Assembly (NCBI RefSeq): GCF_035046485.1
Contig: NC_085136.1
Span: 163,491,963 to 163,555,962 of the forward strand
Direction: 5' to 3'
Source: Aedes albopictus
Taxonomy: Eukaryota; Arthropoda; Insecta; Diptera; Culicidae
Length of the DNA stretch: 64,000 nt
In this document: piece by piece, positions 1 through 10,610 of the stretch
How the letters are laid out: each line of letters begins with the position of its first letter
How positions within the stretch are numbered: the first letter of the stretch is position 1
Notes under the pieces: generated by a model
Databases searched by the model: none
What the model was told of the DNA's origin: nothing
Seen by the model: only the letters and a program-made list of their open reading frames with translations
Program-made: the position numbers and the translations under genes

Positions 1-285
1 ATCCGGGACTCCTAGGTGGTATATGGTACACTTGATGGAGGCCCAGCAGACGCTGTTGAACGCATTCTTCGCATTCCGCGTGACGACCGCGCAGTAATGG
101 ATTTCCCTAAGCTTCTTTTGGAGTGCTATCTTGGCCGTTTTGGTTACAGCCCTGCTAGCAATCGATCGACCATTCCGGATGCTGAATTGGTTATCCGAGG
201 ACCCAGATTCATCTGGTATCTCGGTATAGACTGTCAGCCTTGACAGAATGATCCGCTCCAACAGTTTCAAGGTATAGGAGTTGCT
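1..285 (-). pseudogene. R1-clade non-LTR reverse transcriptase fragment (window edge)
   Basis: On the minus strand one open frame of about 95 codons reads LLERIILSRLTVYTE, then DNQFSIRNGRS, then HYCAVVTRNAKNAFNSVCWA and YHLGVPD. This is the order of the first palm and fingers motifs in R1-type reverse transcriptases: the LLE-x-I-L-x-RL stretch, the Q-F/Y-G-F-R-x-G-R-S motif (here with the GF changed to SI), and the V-V-T-L-D-V-x-N-A-F-N-S-A-x-W motif that carries the first catalytic Asp. That Asp is Asn here, so the piece is dead. The element would continue to the left of the window, and homology stops abruptly near position 285, so it is truncated in its 5' part. Clade assignment rests on the AFNS-W motif and on memory of the family. 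The plus-strand reading frame over the same bases is a shadow. Confidence 0.75.
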
Positions 286-2601
286 TCTTGCTATGAAATC
301 GGTATATTTAAACAAAACTTTGTGTCGACACTAACAGTGACGGACCGCACAAACTCAGGCCGAATACTGACGCATAATTACGGACCAAATCAGTGTGACC
401 AGCACCGTAAGGTGGCGGACTGTACACAAATACAGGAGAATTTAATTAGAACAAAATTAATGAACAATTTGGCCGACACTTAAAGTGACGAACTTTGCAG
501 TTCTTTTTGAGTTGAAAGATGGTTTTAAACTACTAGATAGATATACTGCATTTTTCAAAGAAAAACAAGGAACGAGCTCACCGATCATCAATCATTCACT
601 CGAGAACCCGTCGACCTTTCGCTAAAAACGATACGATCGTGCGACACTATTTTTCGACACTCACATGCACAGCAAGGAACGGCACAATACCATAAATAAA
701 CATCCATGCGTCTATTGTTTTGATGTTCACGCGAGACAACAGCGAACGCGTTCGATTATGCTGCTATACTCACCCCTTACAGGACCGACACATGCACAGC
801 AAAAAAAATCAGTAACCCTTGAGGCCTTTGGGAGATACTTTGCTTAAAACTATTATAATTGATAAAGCCCAACATTTGTATAAATCGTTTATTAAGATGA
901 TCAACAATAAACTATTTGATTGACTCAAAAAATCATTTAACTGCTGGGAAAAATGATCAATCCCCGTAAAAGTGAGTTAGAAAATTAACTTTACGAATTT
1001 TTCAAGATACAGAGTTATGTTATCACAAGAGTTGTAGAAAATAATGTTCTGAAGACCTTTGTCAAAGACGTCAAGTTTGTAACTCTGTTAGTTTTCAAAA
1101 TACGTACGTTTTAATTACCAACCTTTACCAACAAATCATTGAAAAAGGTTGATTTTTTGTCGGGCCGTGTATTTGTTCCAGACAATGTGGGATTCTGACG
1201 CCATGTATATACCGTGTCCGTCTCAAAATAATTACACTTCAACGCTAATATGTCCATATCTTATCAGTAGCATAAGCTCCCTGTAATTCCAATTACTCAA
1301 AAGTCCCTAATAATCGCCCATTAATGGAGTTTGTTGTATACATCGACCAACTATTAATCATATTCTTCAACTATAGCTTGGTTATATATCTTAAGCACTT
1401 AATTTGGATTATTTTACAGTTTCGCAATTCAGTAAGTATCTATGTACCTTACATATTATCATAAAGTCTATGTCGCTATTTTAGTTTACTAGGCAAGGAG
1501 AAATTGGATTTGGATCCTTACGTGAAGGCAACTTTACTCTTTCGTAACGTACTAACAATCAACCCATACTACTTACCTTTGTTGGACCGGTGTGGTTGCT
1601 GCGAGGCCGGTGATATCCCGTTGGGGTTGAAAAAATATGGCCACTTAATGCGTACTTTGCGGCTTTTCACTTCCACGTCCCACTCGATTACGTGCGGCTT
1701 CCTTTTGTGTGGTCTATATTTCCTGGTTCGCTATCCCCACCACCACTGTAACATTCATGCAACTTCTACTGGTTGATGGCAAACGTGTACCGCTGTTCCC
1801 TCACTAATCCACTTAATACAGAAAATAAAAATCAATTAAGCTGCCACACTTAAGACGCAAGAGCACTGTCGAGGAAATCACTTTCCCACCTCGAACATTA
1901 AACCCGTGCGGGCTGTGTTAAAATGAGTTACAATGAAACCTTCACGAACCGGATGCACGAATCGTGGTTATCCTTAGCACGACGATGCTTTCCGATATCG
2001 CGAGGATTTACTGTACACCCGAGTTATGCGACACTTTCTTCATCCAAAGCTGCCTCTGGTGATTCACTTCATTCCACCACGAAGGAGGGTCAAAGGTGAA
2101 CAATTTTCACACTTTTCATCAAACCTCTACGCAGCGGCAGCGATTGCCCCCCACTTAGCACTAAAATTTCAACGCTGTACTTCGTCTACAGTCCACAAAA
2201 ACCACTAAACAACATCAATGGCACCAACCCCGTATTCCTGACAAAGGTTGAACCTCCGCGGAAAAGCACGTCCTTTACCGATGGGAACAACACTCGAAAT
2301 GCACCGCACTTTATCGGTCTCGGGTCGTGTTGGAAAACACAAAACATCATCCACGAGCCATTGCGGAGTCGACGACGACGACGACGGCGGCATGTGAAGG
2401 AGTATATAAGGCTACTATACTACATACATACACATGGCATGGCAGCTATTATCTATCTCTGTGGGAAATACAATAAGAGCGGAGAACGTGGAAAACAGAA
2501 ATGGAAAAGCTTTTATCAGCCTGGATAGTGAAAAACGGCAGGCGTAACTTGCTGGGCCAAAAATGGAAGCTCGAAGACTGAAAGCGCTTGGTATATTGTT
2601 T
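286..2601. other. Unannotated, mostly AT-rich stretch with no recognisable gene
   Basis: I find no protein family, splice pattern or element boundary that I can defend here. The longest open frames are 90 codons or less and have no family signature. A short motif, ACATGCACAGCAA, occurs at about 663 and again at about 788, which may mark a small local duplication. A GAC/GTC-rich run lies near 2370-2390. Confidence 0.4.
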
Positions 2602-2603
2602 AG

Positions 2604-2771
2604 GCAGCGTCCATTTATTACGTAACGCTAAAATCTACATCTTAAGACCCCCCCTCCTCCCCCCTCCGTAACGCTTTTTTGTATGAAAATCCTAATTGTT
2701 TTGTATGGGCCGTAACGCTAGGTCGTACTCCCCCCCCTCCCCCTAGAGCGTTACGTAATTTGTGGACGGCT
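2604..2771. mobile_element. MITE with ACGT-containing terminal inverted repeats
   Basis: The left end GCGTCCATTTATTACGTAACG and the right end CGTTACGTAATTTGTGGACGGC are inverted copies of each other. The centre has two long C runs and a repeated CGTAACGC. It has no coding capacity. A half copy lies at 14613-14750 (same left end, same TGTATGGGCCGTAACGC middle), and a diverged relative lies at 45715-45868. Three members in one window support a non-autonomous family; I cannot name the superfamily. Confidence 0.7.
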
Positions 2772-2851
2772 TCTTATCCCCTTGACGAGGCGGTGGGCTT
2801 TTCTGAAATCAAAGATCAGCAACCATGCGTCCCCATCGATGTATACTGCGG

Positions 2852-2939
2852 TGGTGCATAATAAATGATCGGACAAACGCCGATTTCCATAAAATGATCA
2901 ACTTTGAGATGCTGTAACTATGGTTTGCTTTGATGGATT
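2852..2939 (+). repeat. Dispersed repeat, copy 1 (inverted partner at 45262-45350)
   Basis: This segment, containing ATGATCGGACAAACGCCGAT and ATCAACTTTGAGATGCTGTA, reappears as its reverse complement about 42 kb away with scattered substitutions. It is noncoding, and both copies lie in MITE-rich DNA. It is probably part of an unrecognised transposon. Confidence 0.6.
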
Positions 2940-3238
2940 GTTCTCAATTTTTTTTTATTTTTTTTTATCTAGTTCATTTATTTGGGGCTCAATCGCGTAT
3001 AACGCTTTACGGAGCCGAGGATCTTTCTTTGTACTTAATAGGGTAATTGATCCGATCATGGAGGAGTTAAGCGCTGGGTTCATGTTTAAACCACAATTGT
3101 CTCGCCCCAAGCAAACTTTTTACATGGATTGAATTGAAAATAATAAAATCCATCCTTAATCTACGGGAAAATAACGAAATATTGCCGCTTTGATGTTGTT
3201 ATGAGCATTTTATTCGTTTTTATCTGAAAGATCATTGT
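2940..3238. other. No recognisable feature
   Basis: AT-rich single-copy-looking sequence with a T-rich run near 2950. No gene, TIR or SINE boxes seen. Confidence 0.4.
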
Positions 3239-3550
3239 GTTCCTAATGTTGCGGTATGTGTTCCTAATGTTGCGGTATTTTGTTCCTATTGTTGCGGTAT
3301 CCCATTGAAATCATATGGGATACCGCAACATTAGGAACACTACCGCAACAATAGGAACACAGCAGCAAACACATTTATGAAAATATTTTTTTAAAATAGG
3401 TTTTTGGACAAATCTTAAGCAAACAAATGGTGCAATCTCATAATTTAAGCACCATACATCTATTAAAAATACCTTTTGGTAACATTTCAGTCGAAAAAGT
3501 GCTCAATTGCCATTACCGCAACAATAGGTACTACCGCAACGATGGGAACA
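3239..3550. repeat. Cluster of seven TACCGCAACA(A/T)TAGGAACA motifs, direct and inverted
   Basis: The roughly 18-bp motif occurs three times as GTTCCTA(A/T)TGTTGCGGTA (about 3239, 3259 and 3282) and then in inverted orientation at about 3320 and 3341. Two further inverted copies lie at about 3514 and 3532. The two groups face each other around a GGTATCCCAT...ATGGGATACC palindrome. The clustering and symmetry suggest the end of a transposon carrying subterminal repeats or protein-binding motifs. Confidence 0.7.
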
Positions 3551-3861
3551 ATTACCCTAGTATACATTATACAGAGTAATAACTTTTTAATGATATCTGT
3601 TAGTAATAGGTGGAAGCCAGGGTACTCGTGGCAGCTCAAGGTTAGAAGGTCACATTTTGAGGGATGGACAGGGTAAGGATTGGGCCAAAGGTTTCACTGC
3701 TGCTTATCCGGGGGTGAATCGCATCTTGCTAGCGTATTCGGTGCCTTGTGGTGTTGGTACCAACTTGTTGTGGGACTTGGTCTTCCGGATGGCCAGGAGT
3801 AGCTTGGTAACACAAAGAGGACAAAACAGAGAAAAAAACTGGAGAAGAAAACACAAGCGAA

Positions 3862-6800
3862 TTAAACTTTTATACCAGCAGAGCGAAGAAAGTCGAAAAT
3901 GCATCCCATATATGTGACATCGCGGGTCCCCAACACATCTCTCACAAGAACAAGGTTGTCTACCTCGGACCTCAAGGGTATCCAATAGTAGCGCTCTGGA
4001 GGCGTCATTATCCGGGCATTGCCAAACTACGTGGTCGATGTCATCATAACCGGAACCGCACTTAGTACAAACATTGCTCAACGCGAGGTTAATCCTGTGT
4101 AAATGCGCGTCTACCGAGTAATGGTTGGACATAAGTCTTGACATCACGCGAATGAAATTGCGACTTACATCCAGACCATACCACCACACTCGCGAAGAAA
4201 CATTAGGAATAATGGAATGTAACCACCGTCCCAGCTGGCCATCTCGCCAATCATTTTGCCAACTTTGAAGAGAACTCTGGCGAACAAAATGGAAAAATTC
4301 ATCATGTGAAATTCTTCTATCATAGATCTCACCTTCCTGTGCGCCCACCTTTGCGAGAGAGTCCGCCTTCTCATTGCCATCAATGTGAGGGGACCCATAT
4401 AAAGGTAATCTTGAATCAGTAACAAATTTTGAAAACGACGTATAATCAATGGTGTAGCATTGATTATACGTCGTTTTCAAAATTTGTTACTGGAATGATC
4501 TTTCGACCATTCCCCATGCTCCCTTATTTTTGTAAGAAAGTAAGATGGATGTTTTACAGGTTTCATCGACCGGAGTGCCTCAATCGAACTAAGGCTATCC
4601 GAGAAGATGAAGAAATGGTCTACGGGCATGTTTGAAATCATCCCCAAAGCGAAATTGATTGCTGCCAGCTCAGCAATATAAACCGAACAAGGTTCCTGAA
4701 GATTGCGGAAGGCGGTGAAATTTTCATTGAAGACACCGAAACCAGTGGATCCATTTATGCGAGACCCATCAGTGAAGAATCTCTTACAGGAATTGACATT
4801 TTGGTACTTTTCGTTAAAAATGCGAGGAATAGATATACGTCGAAGTTGATCTGGTATTCCATGAATAGCTTGTTTCATGGACAGATCGTATTTAACCGAG
4901 GTACTGTCATTAGTGAAGTGTACACGGGGAGGATTATAACTTGGTAGGCTTATGTCAGATGACATGTAGAACAGATAAATTCTCATGAATTTTGATTGAG
5001 TGTTCAGACTGAGCATTTCTTCGAAGTTTTCAATGACAAGTGTGTTGCTCACTCCACACTTGATAAGTAACCTTAGCGAGAGCTCCCAGAATCGGTTCTG
5101 GAGAGGTTTTACCCCTGCCAGGACCTCTAGGCTCGCATTATGCGTTGAGTACATACAGCCGAGAGCAATACGTAAACAACGGTATTGAATTCGTTCCAAC
5201 TTTATTAGGTGACAGTTTGCTGCTGAGTGGAAGCAGAAAGAGCCATACTCAAGAACAGAGAGAATAGTCGTTTTGTAAAGTTTTATGAGGTCTTCCGGGT
5301 GAGCACCCCACCATGTTCCGGTAATTGTGCGTAGAAAATTGATCCTTTGTTGACATTTTTGCACCAAATACTTGATTTGGGTACCCCAAGTGCCTTTTGA
5401 ATCAAACCAGACCCCAAGGTATTTCGAAGTCAAAGACTGGTCGATTTCTATTTCCAAAAGATTGAATTTCAGTTGGGCTGGGTTCCGCTTTCTAGAAAAC
5501 ACAACCAATTGAGTTTTTTGCGGAGCAAACTCGATCCCTAAATGTCTTGCCCAGATTGACAGATTATTTGCATGTGGGCCTTTTAGAGAAACCACAGCAT
5601 CATCTGCAAGTTGTCTTAGCGTGCATTGTCCTTCCAAGCAACTATCAATGTCGTTCACGTAAAAATTATAAAGCATGGGACTTAAACATGAGGCTTGGGG
5701 TAGGCCCATGTAACTAATTCTGGAAGTTGTCAGTTGTCCGAGATTGAAACTCATATGTTTTTCTGACAACAAATTATGCAAGAAATTATTTAAAATTCCT
5801 GGAAGTCCACTATTGTGCAGTTTTTCTGACAATATGTCTATGGAAACTGAGTCAAAGGCGCCCTTAATATCCAAGAAAACTGAAGCCAGTTGCTCCTTTT
5901 CCGCAAAGGCCAGTTGAATATCTGTTGAAAGCAACGCTAGACAATCGTTTGTTCCTTTGCCCTTGCGAAACCCGAACTGTGTATTTGAAAGCAAGCTATT
6001 CGATTCAACCCAATGGTCTAGTCGCGATAGGATCATTTTTTCTAACAATTTCCTTAAACATGATAACATAGCAATTGGGCGGTATGAATTATGATCAGAC
6101 GCTGGTTTACCAGGCTTTTGAATAGCTATTACTTTGACCTGTCTCCATTCTAGCGGAACAATGTTGTTCTCCATGAATGAGTTGAACAGATCCAGTAGTC
6201 GTCTTTTCGCGATATCTGGGAGATTCTTAAGAAGATTGAACTTGTTCATATCGCGTCCCGGAGCGGAATTGTTTGATGAAAGAAGAGCCATAGAAAGTTC
6301 CAGCATAGTGAAGGGTCTGTCCAGAGAACCGTCTCTTGGGGATGTTTCCCAAGAAATCGGTTGTGCTGGGACTGAGTCTGGGCAGACCTTTTTCGCGACG
6401 CTGAATATCCAACGGTTGGAGTATTCGTCACTCTCATTAGAAGAAGAGCGGTTTCGCATGTTGCGAGCCACTCTCCAAAGCGTTGTCATTGAAGTTTCTC
6501 TTGAGAGACCCTCAATGAAGTGTCGCCAATAACTACGCTTCTTCGCTTTCAGCAGGTTTCTCAGCTGTCTTTCGAGCTTTGCGTACTCTTGATAAAGATC
6601 TGAGGTACCGTGCCTACGAAAAGTTTTGAAAGCATCAGATTTTTTAAGATACAACTGGGTGCAATCATCATCCCAGCCTAGTGTGGCTGGTCTTCTTTTG
6701 AAGGTTGCACTTGGAACACGTCGTTTTTGTGATTCTAATGCACTCTTATATATCAGTTCAGACAGGAATCGATACTCATCCAAAGGTGGGAGGGGATTGA

Positions 6801-7601
6801 ATGATTCGATGCCAAAAGATACCGCTTCTGCATACTTTTGCCAATCGATATTCCTTGTGAGGTCAAAAGGAACCTGAATTGGATGGTCTGACCTTTCACT
6901 ATTATGCTTTATGGTGGTTATAATGGGTAAGTGATCACTACCATGAGGATCCTCGATTACCTTCCACAAGCAATCGAATGATAGTGAACTTGACCCCAGT
7001 GATAGGTCGAGACGACTTTCTTTGCCGTCAGATGCAATACGTGTCACTTCACCTGTATTTAAAATGTTCAAATTGAAATCGTCGCACAAATCATAGAAAA
7101 TGGCCGCTCTATTATCGTCATATGGTTCGCCCCACCCTGTACCATGTGCGTTCATATCACCCAGAATTAAAACTGGATGTGATAGTGCAGAAATCGCATT
7201 CCAAAGATGACAGCGGTTAATTGAAATTCTTGGAGGAATGTAAACGGAAGCTACGCAAAGTTCTCTACCCTTTACGTTTATTTGGCAAGCGACGATTTCT
7301 ACGCCAGGATGAGTCGCTATTGGAATTCTATAAAATGAGTAAGTCTTTTTGATCCCCAAAAGAACTCCCCCATAATGGTCATCTCTATCCTGGCGTATAA
7401 TGTTAAAATCGTGGAAGTTGAGTTCATCTTCAGAAAAAGCCATGTTTCACAAAGGGCAAATATATCACAATCAGAGTTGTGAATCAAAAACTTAAACAGG
7501 TCTAATTTGGGTTTTAGACTATGACAGTTCCACTGTAGCACAGTGATCATATCTTGTACCTCACTTGATGAATTATCCATCGAAAGATATGATCGCAGCA
7601 A
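3862..7601 (-). pseudogene. I-clade ORF2: endonuclease - reverse transcriptase - RNase H, disrupted
   Basis: The enzyme would nick target DNA and copy element RNA at the nick. The N-terminus (about 7601-7445) has ITVLQWNCHS and the catalytic-Glu motif CETWL, then a frameshift near 7440 moves into a 988-codon frame (7443-4477). In that frame: endonuclease GDMNAHG (residues 95-101) and GSDHLPI (168-174); RT FGFRKGKG (490-497), LDIKGAFDSV (524-533), GLPQASCLSP (580-589) and LADD (612-615), so the RT Asp residues are kept; RNase H TDGS (891-894), the AELAAI Glu (925) and FSDS (947-950). The spacing just after LADD seems about a dozen residues short, suggesting a small in-frame deletion. The frame stops at 4477 where a palindrome is inserted. 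RNase H then resumes with GNEKADSLAKVGA and a C-terminal Cys/His region. A further frameshift lies near 3950; the frame with the family-like ending FLRSAGIKV stops at 3862-3864. Pseudogene. Confidence 0.9.
4417..4492. repeat. 34-bp perfect inverted repeat with 8-nt loop inside the RNase H region
   Basis: Bases 4417-4450 and 4459-4492 are exact reverse complements around the loop GGTGTAGC. The outer ten bases of each arm (CAGTAACAAA and TTTGTTACTG) are compatible with the uninterrupted RNase H coding sequence, so the foreign part is about 56 bp (4427-4482). It shifts the frame and introduces the stop that ends the 988-codon frame. Confidence 0.85.
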
Positions 7602-8688
7602 GGAGGGGCCATGATTGTGTCAGATTCCGAAGATATTCTTCTACTGTAGGTATAAACATATCAATAATGCCTCTAAATGTTTCTGGAAGGCTGAGGGCAT
7701 CATATAAGCGATCCACGAGAACCCTAAAAGTAAACAGTCCTTGCTTGGGTCTAGGAGGCTTGCTTGAACTGCGAGGAACTTTGGTAGCTTTTTTCTTGCT
7801 ACCTTGTCGATTATTTCTCTTTGAAGTGTATTTAACAGGCGGAGACGGGGGTGACAGGTTCTTGCTACAACATGGATCTGAAGCTAGAGGAACCTGATTC
7901 TTCGGAGTTTTTAAGTTTACCCCATCTCCTTTGACATTAGGCAAACTTTTGAGGGAAGACTTCAAAAAGACCTTTCGGCGCAATCCCGGGGAAGATGATG
8001 ACTTCCTTTTTCCAGGTGCGTGTACCTCCGAAAGAGATCTATCCTCATCAGTTTCGCCATCGTCCTGATCATCGGAAGACAACTCCTGATAGGGATTTTC
8101 AACTGGGACAGCTGATTCAGACACGGAATCTGGTGTTTTAAAAGATTTCACCATCTCCGCATATGTCTGTTTGGAGCGCCATCAATTACAACAAATTCCG
8201 GGAGGACGGAACCTGGAAAAGTCACTCAAAAAAACGCTGAAGGCGAGTACACCTTCTTATTTCCTTCCATGGAAACCTTAGATAAGCGTTTACAGTCTAG
8301 GATAGCCACATCAGGAATTGACCTATTTTTGAATCGACCAAAGCCGGTCTTGATGTCCTCACATGTCAGCATTTCGTCGAGGATCCTCCCCTCCACCTCC
8401 ACTTCTCGTGCTGGCACATAGACCGCGTACAGTAAACGCTTCGTGTTGAGCAATTTCATTTGCTGCTTTGTAGCTAGGTGCGGTAACGCGCAGCTTGGAT
8501 GCTTTCACTTGGTGAATAACGGTCCCAGGATACTTACGCGTCAGCTCTCGAGAAATCGAAAGCATATTCAATGGTTTGCATTTGCGCCGGAAATAGACAA
8601 CCCAAGGTCCAGGCGAAGATGGCTGATAAAACCGCGTACGAGCAATGATATCATTGCGAGGCGTTTCGCCTCCAATCGAATCGTCCAT
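7573..8688 (-). pseudogene. I-clade ORF1 (nucleic-acid-binding Gag-like protein), disrupted
   Basis: The first piece (8688 downward) begins MDDSIGGETP and contains PWVVYFRRKCKPLNMLSISR and KASKLRVTAPSYKAANEIAQ, the RNA-binding-domain region typical of I-type ORF1. A frameshift near 8400-8450 passes to a second frame containing VYVPAREVEVEGRI and TCEDIKTGFGRFKN. After about 8226 the frame breaks again, and a third piece from 8154 (MVKSFKTPDS..., acidic, then Lys/Ser-rich) runs to the stop at 7573. Intact relatives carry CCHC zinc knuckles between these parts; none is visible, and the two parts are only about 70 bases apart, so the knuckle region has probably been deleted. The protein would have coated element RNA. 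Start chosen at the first Met before the conserved block. Confidence 0.8.
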
Positions 8689-8699
8689 GTGGAAACAAA

Positions 8700-8982
8700 T
8701 TTATGGAAAATAACTCAAAAGTGCAAAAAAGGAAGAGAAAAACCTTAAAGTATTTACAGTGCACTTTCATACTTAGGACGACAACTGTTTGGTTTGTAAA
8801 CCAAACAATGTTAGTATATAGAAAAAAAATAAAGCAAAAAAAAAAACTTGTATTAATAATATAGGAATTCAATTCTTATATTTATTTTAGCGCACCCTGT
8901 AGGATGCAAAAAAAAAACGGTATTGAGAAAAAAAGAAAAAAATGACTAATGAAAAAAAAACAAAAAAAAATGTTCTGTTATT
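8700..8982. other. A-rich stretch upstream of the retrotransposon ORF1
   Basis: Part of this may be the 5' UTR of the I-clade element. It contains several A runs of 7-10 bases and TTTGGTTTGTAAACCAAA, an 18-bp palindrome near 8788-8805. No gene is visible. Confidence 0.4.
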
Positions 8983-9291
8983 GACTCTTCTTCTTCTTAT
9001 TTCTGGCGAGCCGACACCGTTCGGTATCAGCTCTAGTTTAACGTCCGCCTATTTCTGGTACTAAGCCTAAACACGGACGGTCAGGGAGACATCCACACAC
9101 ACCTGACACCCTACATATCGAACCCATCAACACATGGGCCGGGACCTACGGCTTTACTTCCTATCCGAGGGAAGGCGTGATCAGATATTTTTGTCTCAGA
9201 AATACCGACGGCGTCGACTAGGATTGAACCTAGACCGACTGGGGTGAGAGGCAACCACGCTTACCACTACACCACCGACGCCGCAAGAAAA
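8983..9291 (-). mobile_element. tRNA-derived SINE (about 300 bp), minus strand
   Basis: On the minus strand the head reads GGTGGTGTAGTGGTAAGCGT, an A-box-like stretch, then GGTTCAATCC, a B-box for RNA polymerase III. A conserved-looking body follows (AAGTAAAGCCGTAGGTCCCG, GCTGATACCGAACGG) and then an AAGAAGAAGAAG tail near 8990. Candidate target duplications CTGTTATT lie at 8975-8982 and 9292-9299. I recognise this as a common culicine SINE type but do not give a family name. It is not a functional tRNA: the cloverleaf arms do not pair and the tail is long. Confidence 0.8.
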
Positions 9292-9324
9292 CTGTTATTT
9301 ACAGTTTGTACACCCTTACCCGTA

Positions 9325-9756
9325 TATTGTTCCTGCAGTTGAAAATCGGAATTTTTGACACGCGAAAATCGATGTTTCTCCTAAACCGTGTGTCGCACGT
9401 ACGTCGGGCACAGTGCGCTGGATAGAGGGTCAGGTCCGCTGTCCAGCGCACTACGTCCGACATTAGGTTTCACGTATGGATTCTAAGATAATTCGATTGT
9501 CGGGTGTGGGGTAACTTCGGGTTTCAACCGCGACGACAATATTGTCGTCGCGGTTGAAACCCGAAGTTTCCCCACACCCGACAATCGAATTTTCTCAAAA
9601 TCGATACGTGAAACCTAACGTCGGACGTAGTGCGCTGGACAGCGGACCTGGCCCTCTATCCAGCGCACTGCGCCCGACGTATGTCCGACACACGGTTTAG
9701 GAGAAAAGTCGATTTTCACGTGTCAAAAATTCCGATTTTCAACTGCATGAACAATA
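9325..9756. mobile_element. 432-bp near-perfect palindrome with no spacer (palindromic MITE)
   Basis: The two 216-bp arms meet directly at CGACAAT|ATTGTCG (axis between 9540 and 9541) and differ at only a handful of positions over their length. The ends are TATTGTTC...TGCAGTTGAAAATC and the inverse. A single arm of the same family, 217 bp, stands alone at 45408-45624. It has no coding capacity. It could fold into one long hairpin. I could not fix target duplications. Confidence 0.9.
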
Positions 9757-9983
9757 CAGTAGTTTGGGAACCACTGTAATGGATGTCAAAAAAAACACGT
9801 GGTCGAATGTGGACTGGGGATACAATAGACAAAAGCGATCAAAACAAATTGGGCGGACAAAAGAGTGTATCGAAAGAGTGATACTTATCTGACCGAAGCA
9901 GGTAGATATTTATCACAGGCAGGTCGATGGTAAAGCTGTCCGTCGCGTCTGCCTTCGCACCCGTCGCCGCCGTCCTCTTCGAT
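9757..9983. other. No recognisable feature
   Basis: Short unique-looking stretch between two palindromic elements, GC-richer near 9940-9980. No gene seen. Confidence 0.35.
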
Positions 9984-10191
9984 CCCAGCAAGAAACGTTA
10001 GGCTTACGTAAGACTAATGTAAGACAAACCGGTGAGACAGTTAGGCTAACAAAATCCCTCACGTTAGGCTCAGGTTCGACAAAATTCAGGCTAATATGAC
10101 ACACTTTTGTTAGACATATTTTCGAGCTCGACCCTTTGTTAGGTATGTTTTGGCTAACGTGAGCCTAATGTTAGGCATTTTTTGCTCTGGG
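9984..10191. mobile_element. Probable MITE with CCCAG ends and GTTAGGCT-rich body
   Basis: The left end CCCAGCAAGAAACGTTAGGC and the right end (reverse complement CCCAGAGCAAAAAATGCC, then TAACATTAGGCTCACG) are imperfect inverted repeats. GTTAGGCT or its complement recurs through the body. It has no reading frame of note. The arms are diverged, so the call is moderate. Confidence 0.5.
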
Positions 10192-10210
10192 CTGTTAGAC
10201 GCCGGTGAGG

Positions 10211-10360
10211 GATTATTTTTATGCTGGTTTATTTACATCTAGCTGTCATCCACAGTGGAAGTAAAGATGTGGTAGTGAACATGGTTGGATTTTCACTACC
10301 ACAACTTTACATCCACTGTGGATGGCAGCTAGATGTAAATAAACCAGCATTAATATAATC
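10211..10360. mobile_element. 150-bp hairpin MITE
   Basis: Arms of about 68 bp (GATTATTTTTATGCTGGTTT... and the inverse ...AAACCAGCATTAATATAATC) flank a short loop containing CATGGTTGGATT. Part of the same element plus its flank recurs at 19142-19290. There the loop and the inner right arm are recognisable, followed by the same GAGAATT-TATAATA flank, so one locus was copied from the other together with adjacent satellite. Confidence 0.8.
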
Positions 10361-10610
10361 CTCAACAGCTCAAAGCAAAAATACCTAATATTTAGCAAGT
10401 TATAAAAGTTAATAATGGTAAGTGATATCGCTAAGCAAATCGCTCAAGAATTTGGGATTCCTCCAGAGAATTTTATAATAACCTTCGTTTTTTAAAATTC
10501 CTCCACAGATTCAACCGGGAAATCTGTCCGGTTGGTTAAGGAACTTTAATTTTTGTTGCATTTTCTTCGCTGCAATTTCCGCGCATTTTCATGGTTTCGC
10601 TGCGGCAACG
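10361..10610. repeat. Degenerate 12-bp satellite remnant and pseudogene 5' flank
   Basis: GGGATTCCTCCAGAGAATTTT and AAATTCCTCCACAGATTC are satellite-like. From about 10520 the sequence changes to GC-richer DNA ending in GCTGCGGCAACG just before the Prp38-like start codon, which may be a copied 5' UTR. Confidence 0.5.

Larger units (their letters stand above)
3600..8700 (-). mobile_element. I-clade non-LTR retrotransposon, nearly full length, broken
   Basis: The minus strand carries, in order, an ORF1 (about 8688 to 7573) and an ORF2 with AP endonuclease, reverse transcriptase and RNase H (about 7601 to 3862), followed by a short 3' UTR toward 3600. ORF1 and ORF2 overlap by a few tens of bases, as is common in such elements. 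RNase H downstream of RT, the ORF1 type (PWVVYFR...KPLNMLSISRELT) and the C-terminal D-I-E-H-V-V-W-C-like domain point to the I clade rather than Jockey. Both ends are approximate: I could not identify target-site duplications or a clear TAA or poly-A tail. The nearly 1,000-codon uninterrupted stretch of ORF2 says the copy is not very old, but ORF1 deletion, several frameshifts and a palindromic insertion make it non-functional. Confidence 0.85.

Noticed and set aside
1504..1776. 90-codon frame with several Cys and His residues
   Set aside because: No zinc-finger spacing, no homologue recognised, no supporting splice or promoter signal.
9200..9291. Possible genuine tRNA gene
   Set aside because: A- and B-box are present but cloverleaf pairing fails and a long SINE body follows. 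The same applies near 30530, 36750, 40100 and 43230.
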